Notes under the pieces: model-generated | Told to the model about the DNA's origin: nothing | Seen by the model: only the letters and a program-made list of their open reading frames with translations | The model's database searches: none | Origin: Nakamurella sp. PAMC28650 | GTDB lineage: Bacteria; Actinomycetota; Actinomycetes; Mycobacteriales; Nakamurellaceae | Assembly (NCBI RefSeq): GCF_014303395.1 | Contig: NZ_CP060298.1 | Coordinates: 2,418,001-2,482,000 of the forward strand | Length of the DNA stretch: 64,000 nucleotides | Direction: 5' to 3' | Translations under genes and position numbers: made by a program | Part shown: in pieces, positions 57,650 through 64,000 of the stretch | How the letters are laid out: every line of letters begins with the position of its first letter | Position numbering within the stretch: position 1 is the stretch's first letter

Positions 57650-58579
57650 ATGCTGAAAAAACTCCTGCTCGCCGCGCTGTTGGTCGTGGCGTCGATGACG
57701 GTCGTCCCGCAGATCTCCGCCAGTGCCTCGGGGTGGGGGGCCGCCGGCGGTAACCCGCAGTACGACAACACCGCAGACGGCCGGACGCCGATCGCCCACC
57801 GCTGCTCGCCGATCAGCTCGCGGCAGTTCGCCGGTGACCTGACGGGCCAGGACGGCAAGGGGGTCAACGCGACCATCGGGTTCAACCTGGTGAACGCGGC
57901 CGGCCAGACCATCGATCTGGGCGGCTGCGTGGCCTACGGCTACAGCGCGATCGTGCAGCTGAACCACTTCGTCGGATTCGCCGGCCAGACCATGGGCAGC
58001 GTCCAGCACAACGTCAAGGGGGTGGCAGAGGGAAGGGTCGACTCCCGGTTCTCGGTCTCCTACCTGCCGGCCAACGCCACCGCGGTCTGGATCGAGACCT
58101 ACACGCGCGCCTACACCGGCAGCCCGTGCGGGATGAACTGCGCCGGCGAGCCGGACGAGCGCAAGTACGGCTGGACCAACCGCCGGGTGGTCCCGGTGTC
58201 GACCTATGTGCACCTGACGGCGCCGACGACACCTGCCTACGGCGGCACGACCGGCAACATCCAGGCCCGACTGGTGAACTCCAGTGGCCAGGTCACCGAT
58301 CCGGCCCACTGCGGCGGCACCAGGAACACGAACTGCGTGCAGATCTACACCTGGTCCACCTTCTCCCCGGAAGGCCATGTGGTCGAGGGGTGGGGCGCGG
58401 GTGACCGGTACGGCGTGGGTCAGTACCGTTTCGTCTCGCTCGCCTCCGGAGTGGCGGCCGGTCAGCCCTACAAGATCCGGGTGACCTTCATCAACGGCAA
58501 CGGCGCGGCCTACCGGCAGATCGAGGCCTACACCAAGGTCTGGCGCGGCTACACCTCCAACCTGTCGATCCACATCTGA
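57650..58579 (+). CDS. Secreted protein of unknown function
   Basis: A 309-residue preprotein. The signal peptide is residues 1-26 (LLLAALLVVASMTVV, then SASA). The mature part has at least seven Cys (for example HRCSPISS, LGGCVAYGYS, SPCGMNCAGE, AHCGGTRNTNC), likely in disulfides. Aromatic and Thr/Asn-rich strands follow (AVWIETYTRAYTG, CVQIYTWSTFSPEGHVVEGW, YRQIEAYTKVWRGYTSN), suggesting an all-beta fold. I do not recognise a family. TATAGT at 57638-57643 lies 6 nt before the ATG, so the message is probably leaderless and the box is close to consensus, implying good expression. A strong 18-bp hairpin ends the gene. It stands alone. Confidence 0.75.
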   Translation: MLKKLLLAALLVVASMTVVPQISASASGWGAAGGNPQYDNTADGRTPIAHRCSPISSRQFAGDLTGQDGKGVNATIGFNLVNAAGQTIDLGGCVAYGYSAIVQLNHFVGFAGQTMGSVQHNVKGVAEGRVDSRFSVSYLPANATAVWIETYTRAYTGSPCGMNCAGEPDERKYGWTNRRVVPVSTYVHLTAPTTPAYGGTTGNIQARLVNSSGQVTDPAHCGGTRNTNCVQIYTWSTFSPEGHVVEGWGAGDRYGVGQYRFVSLASGVAAGQPYKIRVTFINGNGAAYRQIEAYTKVWRGYTSNLSIHI

Positions 58580-58619
58580 CCGCTACCACCGCAACGAGCT
58601 GACACAGCTGGATTGCACC

Positions 58620-58662
58620 GATCGGGCCGGACCCGCACCACGCGTGCGGGTCCGGCCCGATC
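58620..58662. terminator. 18-bp stem bidirectional terminator
   Basis: GATCGGGCCGGACCCGCA (58620-58637) pairs perfectly with TGCGGGTCCGGCCCGATC (58645-58662) around a 7-nt loop. It lies between the convergent secreted-protein gene and glycosyltransferase operon. Confidence 0.85.
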
Positions 58663-58706
58663 TGCGTCCGCGTCAGCCCTGTCTCGGCGTCAGTCCTGCG
58701 TCCCCG

Positions 58707-59879
58707 TCACTGCTGCGCGGCCATCCGGTACGCGGCCAGCGCCGCCGCCACGCAGGCGGACCACGTCCACCCGGCGGCATAGGCCCGCAGATCCCCGGCC
58801 TCCGGGTGCCGACCGGTCAGGACCTCGGAGATCCTGTCCGCGAGCGATTCGGCGTCGCCGACCGGGAAGACCGCCGCGCGACCGCCAGCGACCTCGACCA
58901 TCGCCGGCGAATCGCTGATGACGACCGGCGTCCCGCAGGCCATGGCCTCCAGGATCGGCAGGCCGAAGCCCTCGTAGACCGAGGGCATCACCAGGGCTAC
59001 CGCCCCTGCGACCACCGACGGCAGGTCGGCCTGGTCGAGGTAGGGGACCGTGATGATGCCCGGCTGGGACGGGAGCTCGCCACCCCATCCGCTGCCGCCG
59101 ACCAGCACCAACGGCGGGACATCGGCGTCGATCGCACGTAGCTGCCGGTGCGCCGCAGCCAGGGTGCTCAGTCCCTTCCGCGGCTCCCTGGTGCCGACGA
59201 AGAGCAGGTATTCGGAGGGAAGGGACAGCCGCGCCTCCAGATCGTCGTCGGGTCCGGCTGCGGTGAACCAGGTTTGGTCGACCCCCAGCGGCGTCACGAC
59301 GATCCGCTCCCGCGGGAATCCATACGTCTGCGCGATCTCGTCGGCGGTCACCGCGGTCAGGGCGCACACCGCCGCCGCCCGCCGCAGACCTTGCGGGACC
59401 AGTTCGCGGTAGACCAGCGAATCCGGGTGCACGGTGGCCGGAAGGTGCAGGAACGACAGGTCGTGCACCGACAGCACTCCGGCGGCCCTGCGCAGCGGCG
59501 GCAGGACGTAGTTAGTGGCGTGGAAGACGTCCATCCGCCCCGCCAGCAGCTCCACCGGGGGGAATGACGAAGAACCCCAGGCCTTGCGCAGCGCACGCGC
59601 CGGTACCGGTATCCCTCGTCGTCGCACACCGGGCGGCAGTGCGGCGGCCAGCGACCTCCAACCCCGGAGGGTGAACGCCGTGGCGGCGAGCTCGATGTCC
59701 GGCATCTGGGCCAGGCCCTCGACCAGATGGTGCACGAACCGGCCGATCCCGGTGCGCTGACCCAGCAGGGGGGTGGCGTCGACCCCGACCCGCAGCCGGG
59801 GGTGCCGGGTGGGTCCGGCCGAGGGTGTCAGCCCCGGCCGCCGTCCAGCAGGTGCCGCTCTTCGCAGATCTCGGCCCAC
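58707..59879 (-). CDS. GT4 family glycosyltransferase
   Basis: A 390-residue GT-B enzyme. LRVGVDATPLLGQRTGIGRF opens the N-terminal Rossmann domain. LLFVGTREPRKGLSTLAAAH is the donor-domain start, and VYEGFGLPILEAMACGTPVV carries the E-x7-E motif. It uses a nucleotide sugar in the cytoplasm. The start at GTG 59879 overlaps the upstream gene by 52 bp. No ATG, GTG or TTG lies between it and the conserved region, so the overlap is probably real. It is the last gene of a four-gene set with two more glycosyltransferases and an exporter ATPase. It should add a sugar to a surface polysaccharide or O-antigen-like glycan. Confidence 0.9.
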   Translation of the reverse strand: MGRDLRRAAPAGRRPGLTPSAGPTRHPRLRVGVDATPLLGQRTGIGRFVHHLVEGLAQMPDIELAATAFTLRGWRSLAAALPPGVRRRGIPVPARALRKAWGSSSFPPVELLAGRMDVFHATNYVLPPLRRAAGVLSVHDLSFLHLPATVHPDSLVYRELVPQGLRRAAAVCALTAVTADEIAQTYGFPRERIVVTPLGVDQTWFTAAGPDDDLEARLSLPSEYLLFVGTREPRKGLSTLAAAHRQLRAIDADVPPLVLVGGSGWGGELPSQPGIITVPYLDQADLPSVVAGAVALVMPSVYEGFGLPILEAMACGTPVVISDSPAMVEVAGGRAAVFPVGDAESLADRISEVLTGRHPEAGDLRAYAAGWTWSACVAAALAAYRMAAQQ

Positions 59880-61387
59880 CGCGCCTCGAAGGCGGCGTCG
59901 GAGAAGTCACGCGCCCGCAGGATCGACGAGATGCTCATCCGGGCACGCAATTCAGCGTCGCGGGCGACCCTGGCGGTCAGTTCGATCGCCTGTGCCTTGG
60001 TCTCCCAACGGAACCCGTCGATTCCCTCCCGGACGATCTCCTGCTGACCGGCCCGGTCGATCACCACCGGCACGCAGCCGGCGGCCATCGCCTCGGCCGT
60101 CGTCATGCCGAAGTGTTCGTTGCGCCACGGCTTGCGCTCGGTGTCCTCCTTCATCCCGGTGGCCGACCAGACGATCGAGGCCCGGTTCACCAGGCTTTCC
60201 AGCTTCTTGCGGGAGGCGTTGGGGTGCAGGACGATCGGCAGCCCCTCGGAGGCGGCCATCACCTTCTCGAAGTACGGCCGGTTCTCCACCTCGCAACCGC
60301 CGATCAGATGCAGGGTCCAACCCGGCGGCAGATGTCGACCGTTTACCAGTTCGGCGAAGATGTCCACCATCTCGAGCTGACGCTTGGAATGGCCCCGGCT
60401 CGGGTCGAAGAAGCGCCCGATGGCGACGATGGTGTGGTCGCGTTCGACGCTGGGCCGCATCTTCTCGACGTCGATCGGAGGGAAGAGCAGGTCGGAGTCG
60501 GCGTCCCACAGACGGGAGATCCATGACTGGGTGTAGTGGGAGATGGAGACGATGGAATCGTATTTCTGGAGGTGGTCGAGATTCTGCTTGCCCAGTGCCA
60601 GCCACGGGAACGCCCGCAGCAGCCGCCCGGGGGAGGCGAAGCGCGACCTCAGGTTGCCGCGGAGCATGGCCACCCCGAGTTCGCGATCATCGCCAGGGGG
60701 CGAGAAGGTGTCGGAGACCAGTCGCAGGGTCCGGGCCGAATCCCGGGCCGGTACCTGGATCTCGAGGCGCCGGAAGTTCTGCGACACCGACGTCCGTAGC
60801 ACCTGGGTGCCGTCCTGGTCCAGGATTCGGACCTTGGCCGGCCCCTGCGCCCCTGGGCGTCCGAGAGTCAGTGCCATCAGTTCCCGGCCGCCGTGCGGTA
60901 GTTCCAGCAGCGCATCGCCGCGGCTCCAGGACCACTTGGTCCGCAGGCCGCCCTCCGGCGGGTACCAGCCGGTGCCGTAGCCGAACCCGTGGATCTGGCT
61001 CGGGTTGTGCATCCGGGCGCCGATCGACCGGGCCAGCCGCCGGCGGGTATCGCTCAGCTCGTGATCGAGCGGGGTGGGGAAGAAGCAGACCAGGGCGGAG
61101 CGGGCGGATCGCGGCACCATGCTGGACATGTAGGTCGAGTTCACCACCAGGTCGTACTCGGCGGTCGCCCTGGCGATCTTGGATTCCTCCGGATCCGGGA
61201 CGACCCTGACCTTGACGCCGGTCAGGTCCAGCGAGAGGTGGCTGGCCAGCGCGTCGATGTCGACGTCGACCGTGGAGAGCAGATCCACCTCGTGCCCCTG
61301 CCGGGCCAGGCCGACGGCCATCATGCCGGCGTAACGCTCGCCGCCCCCCTGCGACGGCCAGAAACGGTCGTAGACGGCGGTTTTCAT
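59828..61387 (-). CDS. GT4-type glycosyltransferase with inserted beta domain
   Basis: A 519-residue GT-B enzyme; ATG 61387 overlaps the upstream stop by ATGA. The N-domain begins TAVYDRFWPSQGGGERYAG (GGGER donor loop). The C-domain has VAIGRFFDPSRGHSKRQLEM, LIGGCEVENRPYFEKVM and EHFGMTTAEAMAAGCVPVV (E-x7-E). Between them, at residues ~165-260, there is an insertion with LPHGGRELMALTLG, VRILDQDGTQVLRTS and TLRLVSDTFSPPGDDRELG, which looks like a beta-sandwich that could bind glycan. The family is about 400 residues without it. The downstream GT4 gene overlaps its end. It should act in the cytoplasm on the glycan exported by the neighbouring ABC transporter. Confidence 0.88.
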   Translation of the reverse strand: MKTAVYDRFWPSQGGGERYAGMMAVGLARQGHEVDLLSTVDVDIDALASHLSLDLTGVKVRVVPDPEESKIARATAEYDLVVNSTYMSSMVPRSARSALVCFFPTPLDHELSDTRRRLARSIGARMHNPSQIHGFGYGTGWYPPEGGLRTKWSWSRGDALLELPHGGRELMALTLGRPGAQGPAKVRILDQDGTQVLRTSVSQNFRRLEIQVPARDSARTLRLVSDTFSPPGDDRELGVAMLRGNLRSRFASPGRLLRAFPWLALGKQNLDHLQKYDSIVSISHYTQSWISRLWDADSDLLFPPIDVEKMRPSVERDHTIVAIGRFFDPSRGHSKRQLEMVDIFAELVNGRHLPPGWTLHLIGGCEVENRPYFEKVMAASEGLPIVLHPNASRKKLESLVNRASIVWSATGMKEDTERKPWRNEHFGMTTAEAMAAGCVPVVIDRAGQQEIVREGIDGFRWETKAQAIELTARVARDAELRARMSISSILRARDFSDAAFEARWAEICEERHLLDGGRG

Positions 61388-62793
61388 CTGCTGGTGACCA
61401 ACCAATTCTCGAGTTCTTCGCGCCCGACGACTGCCGAGCGCCGCAACTGACGGCGGGTGACCAGCAGCCCCGGCAGCTGATGACTGTAGGAACCCATGAT
61501 CTTCACGCGGACCTTCAACTGGCCCAGAGCCGGTCGCCGGCGGGTGCGCACCGTCGACACCGCCATGCGCAGGGCCATCTTCGCGGTCGTCCCGACGAAC
61601 CGGCCGACCCCTCGGACGGCCCGGGGACCGGTGGCGTCCTTGGTGAGCGTGTAGAGGCGGTTCCGTTCGACGTGGAACAGCCACCTGGGTGACCAGGGGG
61701 TCGAGCTGGCGGAGTGCAGGTGGCGCAGCACCGCATCCGGTACGTACTCGATGCGTCCCCCCTGGGCCCGCAACCGCCAGGACAGGTCGATGTCCTCGTA
61801 GTACATGAAGTAGCGCTCGTCGAAGAAGCCGATCCTCCTGGCCGACTCGGTGCGCATCGCAATACCGTTGCCGCAGGCGGCGAAGACCTCTTCCGCCACC
61901 TCGTACTGGCCGTGGTCGACCTCCTGGAAGCCCCGATCGGCCCCGGACCCGTCCACGAAGACGATGCCGCCGACGTTGTTGACCACGTCGAAACGGGGCT
62001 CGTCCGCCATGACGGCCAGCACGGCGTCGATGGGCTTGCCGGCGTCGCTGGTGCTGACCACGGTGACGGTGGAGCGGGCCGTGGAGAAGGTGACCGGGAT
62101 GTGCGGCCGGGTCATCGTGGTGATGAGGACCTCGTGCTCCTCCCGGTCGTCGGCGTGCCGTGGCATCGGGACCATCAGCACGCCTTCGGGGAACGACCAG
62201 CGGTACTGCTCGTGCTGGTGTCCCTCCGGGCCGAAGGTGGCCTTCTCGAAGAGGACCTTGTTCGTGACGTCCTTCCCGTCGACCCAGACCTGGTAGATCC
62301 GCGCTCCGAGTTCCCGCGGATCGAGCCCGCCGGGCAGGAAGGCCTCGGTCTTCACCTCCACCTGGACGAACCGCGGCATGAACACGATCTTGGAACTGGT
62401 CGCGACCAGTTCACCGGTGGTGTCCGCCTCGAGCGGCTTCAGCAGGTTCTCCAGCCAGGTCGGCTCGGGGATGGCGTCGTTGTTCAGCAGCACCGAGTAC
62501 TTCGTGCGGGTCCGACGCAGGGCCACGTTGTTACCGCCGGCGAACCCCCGGTTGACGTAGGAGGTGAGGAGCTCGACCTCCGGGTAGCCCTCGGTGATCA
62601 GGTCGCGGGAGGGGTCGGCAGATGCGTTGTCCACCACCACCGTGCGGAACGACCCGGCCGGCATCGTCTGGGCGGCCAGGCCGTCCAGGCATCCCGGAAG
62701 CATGTGGGCGCCGTTGTAGTTGACGATGATGACGGTGGCGATCGCGTCGGTCGCTGCGTGCTCCGGCGTCGACGGAACTGGTGGTGCGGTCAT
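61384..62793 (-). CDS. GT2 family glycosyltransferase with inserted beta domain
   Basis: A 469-residue protein from ATG 62793, overlapping the exporter ATPase stop by ATGA. The GT-A fold is clear: ATVIIVNYNGAHMLPGCLDG, VVVDNASADPSRD, NRGFAGGNNVALR, LLNNDAIPEP and, later, FFDERYFMYYEDIDLSWRLR. Between the DxD-like NND and the ED motif lie ~125 extra residues (from about 130 to 255) with EVKTEAFLPGG, VWVDGKDVTNKVLFEKATF and HIPVTFSTARSTVTVVS, suggesting a beta domain. The last ~70 residues form an amphipathic tail typical of rhamnosyl- or galactofuranosyl-type GT2 enzymes. It probably extends or starts the exported glycan. The acceptor is unknown. Confidence 0.9.
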   Translation of the reverse strand: MTAPPVPSTPEHAATDAIATVIIVNYNGAHMLPGCLDGLAAQTMPAGSFRTVVVDNASADPSRDLITEGYPEVELLTSYVNRGFAGGNNVALRRTRTKYSVLLNNDAIPEPTWLENLLKPLEADTTGELVATSSKIVFMPRFVQVEVKTEAFLPGGLDPRELGARIYQVWVDGKDVTNKVLFEKATFGPEGHQHEQYRWSFPEGVLMVPMPRHADDREEHEVLITTMTRPHIPVTFSTARSTVTVVSTSDAGKPIDAVLAVMADEPRFDVVNNVGGIVFVDGSGADRGFQEVDHGQYEVAEEVFAACGNGIAMRTESARRIGFFDERYFMYYEDIDLSWRLRAQGGRIEYVPDAVLRHLHSASSTPWSPRWLFHVERNRLYTLTKDATGPRAVRGVGRFVGTTAKMALRMAVSTVRTRRRPALGQLKVRVKIMGSYSHQLPGLLVTRRQLRRSAVVGREELENWLVTSR

Positions 62794-64000
62794 CGGAGAA
62801 CCCCTGTACGTACGGCGGTCACGCCTGCTGGAGCCGCATCGTCGAGGCCGGTGGTCATCTGGTGGTCGAGCAGCATCAGGCCGGGGGCCAGATGGTCTTC
62901 GATCCGGTGGACCTGTGCGGATCTGGTGTGCGCCAGGGTCTTCCCGTCCCTGTCGAAGACCTGGACCGACACGCGGATGACGGCGCGGATCGGCATCCGG
63001 GCGCCGAAGGAGAAGCGCATCCACCACCGGCCGCTGTCGGCCGGTAGGTCGTTCCGGTAGGCGGTGGCCGAGAACAACGGGAGGTCCAGCGGGCCCACCG
63101 CCATCACCTCGACCCGATCGATGAGCGAAGCCCAGTGGTCGTCGACCCGCACCTCGGTGACGATGTCGAAGTCCTCACGGGGCGCGATGGCGGCGACGGG
63201 CCGGTCCCCGTGCGGCGTCGAGACGAAGATCCGGCCGAACTCGATACCTCCGTCCGGAACCAGCGTGAGCGGTTTCGGCGGCTCGTCGGTGCCCATGATC
63301 CGGCGCAGCGTCTCGATGGCACCCTCCGGTTCGCTGTCGTCCACGATCACGCCCTTGTTCAGGACGATGGCCCTGGTGCACAGCTCCTGGACCTGGGAGA
63401 GCGAGTGCGAGACGAACAGGATGGTCTTGCCGTTCTCCTGGAATTCCTGGATCTTCTCCATGCACTTGCGCTGGAAGGCCTCGTCGCCGACGGCGAGCAC
63501 CTCGTCCACCAGCAGGACGTCGGGATCGACGTGGATCGCGACCGCGAAGCCCAGCCGGACGTACATGCCGGACGAGTAGTGCTTCACCGGCTGGTCGATG
63601 AATTCGGCCAACTCGGAGAACTCGATGATCGACTCCATCGCCGCATCGGTCTCCAGCCGGCTGAGCCCGAGCAGTGACGCGTTGAGGTAGACGTTCTCGC
63701 GTCCGGTGAGCTCGCCGTTGAAACCGGCGCCCAGCTCGAGCAGGGAGGCGATCCGACCCTCGACGGTCACCTTTCCCGAGGTCGGCCTCAGGATGCCGGA
63801 CAGGATCTTGAGCATCGTCGACTTGCCCGAACCGTTGGGACCGATCAGGCCGACGGTCGAGCCGGGCATGATGTCAGCGCTGAAATCACTGATCGCGACG
63901 AAGTCCTCGGACTGCTCGGCGCGGCGGCGGATGATCTGTTCCTTGAGCGAGGTCGCACGTACGCTACTGGTCCGGAACTGCTTGCGCACGTTCCGCGCCG
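62790..64000 (-). CDS. Polysaccharide ABC exporter ATPase (Wzt/TagH-like), 5' end beyond the window
   Basis: At least 403 residues; the frame is open to the right edge, so the true start may lie outside (GTG 63989 is internal or a late start). GLIGPNGSGKSTMLKILSGI is Walker A, HYSSGMYVRLGFAVAIHV is the signature, VLLVDEVLAVGDEAFQRK is Walker B, and LFVSHSLSQVQELCTRAIVL has the switch His. The MPGSTVGLIG and GAGFNGELTGRENVYLNA segments are typical of Wzt and TagH. A ~160-residue C-terminal domain (from ~240) fits the Wzt beta-sandwich that recognises the glycan end. The permease partner should be right of the window. The stop overlaps the GT2 gene by ATGA. Confidence 0.93.
   Translation of the reverse strand, partial: ARNVRKQFRTSSVRATSLKEQIIRRRAEQSEDFVAISDFSADIMPGSTVGLIGPNGSGKSTMLKILSGILRPTSGKVTVEGRIASLLELGAGFNGELTGRENVYLNASLLGLSRLETDAAMESIIEFSELAEFIDQPVKHYSSGMYVRLGFAVAIHVDPDVLLVDEVLAVGDEAFQRKCMEKIQEFQENGKTILFVSHSLSQVQELCTRAIVLNKGVIVDDSEPEGAIETLRRIMGTDEPPKPLTLVPDGGIEFGRIFVSTPHGDRPVAAIAPREDFDIVTEVRVDDHWASLIDRVEVMAVGPLDLPLFSATAYRNDLPADSGRWWMRFSFGARMPIRAVIRVSVQVFDRDGKTLAHTRSAQVHRIEDHLAPGLMLLDHQMTTGLDDAAPAGVTAVRTGVLR

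Noticed and set aside
1-64000. tRNA, rRNA, insertion sequence, prophage or riboswitch
   Set aside because: Reading both strands by eye I found no T-loop/cloverleaf pattern, transposase motif, integrase or known aptamer core. A tRNAscan-SE, Infernal and ISfinder run would settle this.

Overview
The window is high-GC DNA (roughly 70% by eye) with the gene content of a free-living actinomycete. Supporting signs are rhamnose-linker genes beside a LytR-CpsA-Psr protein, an IclR regulator, an actinobacterial LpdA-type flavoprotein, DUF1707, and a MoxR-DUF58-DUF4129 operon. Gene order partly follows, from memory, the Mycobacterium tuberculosis Rv3266-Rv3306 neighbourhood (amidohydrolase, cyclotransferase, lpdA, glpD; maf, birA, PH protein; GtrA, purK, purE, acyl-CoA dehydrogenase; LCP, TIGR03089, rmlD). 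The order is rearranged and interrupted, so this is not a mycobacterium. A Nakamurella-like or related actinomycete is a guess. I see no tRNA, rRNA, insertion sequence, prophage or CRISPR array.

Layout. 1-4.1 kb: edge of mutA, a glutamate-cysteine ligase family enzyme, an M20 amidohydrolase and a gamma-glutamylcyclotransferase-like protein. 4.2-8.9 kb: a surface-glycan block with a two-domain glycosyltransferase, a coiled-coil protein and two methyltransferase-like proteins. 8.9-19 kb: lpdA, a secreted sedolisin-type protease, then a glycerol region with glpD, glpF and glpK on one strand and a divergent IclR regulator-glpK pair with two palindromic operators. 19-23.4 kb: a five-gene, tightly coupled MoxR/DUF58 operon. 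23.4-30.6 kb: a DUF1707 gene that appears frameshifted, a large membrane protein, maf, birA, a YggS-type PLP protein, a PH-domain membrane protein and an acyl-CoA carboxylase beta subunit. 30.8-33.3 kb: a two-component system and a GtrA protein.

33.4-38.7 kb holds the most unusual locus. One 1376-residue protein carries an ECF sigma factor, a zinc-binding anti-sigma motif, a transmembrane helix, a long Gly/Thr/Pro linker and a large beta-rich ectodomain. It is divergent from a GGDEF-like protein that has lost its catalytic motif. The shared intergenic region carries TCAC/GTGA palindromes and an 18-bp tandem repeat.

38.9-50.2 kb: purK-purE, a large secreted subtilase with a PA domain, an OB-fold-like small protein, a three-gene ABC-2 exporter, an HNH-like zinc protein, an acyl-CoA dehydrogenase and a TIGR03089 protein. 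50.2-64 kb: an LCP ligase, rmlB-rmlD, a secreted CAP protein with four C-terminal repeats, pabB, an unknown secreted protein, and a polysaccharide-export and glycosyltransferase operon that runs off the right edge.

Regulatory logic. At least a dozen genes have a TANNNT-like -10 box 6-9 nt before the start codon and no Shine-Dalgarno sequence, which points to frequent leaderless transcription. Most convergent gene pairs are separated by perfect GC-rich hairpins. Many operons are coupled by ATGA, GTGA or TGATG overlaps.
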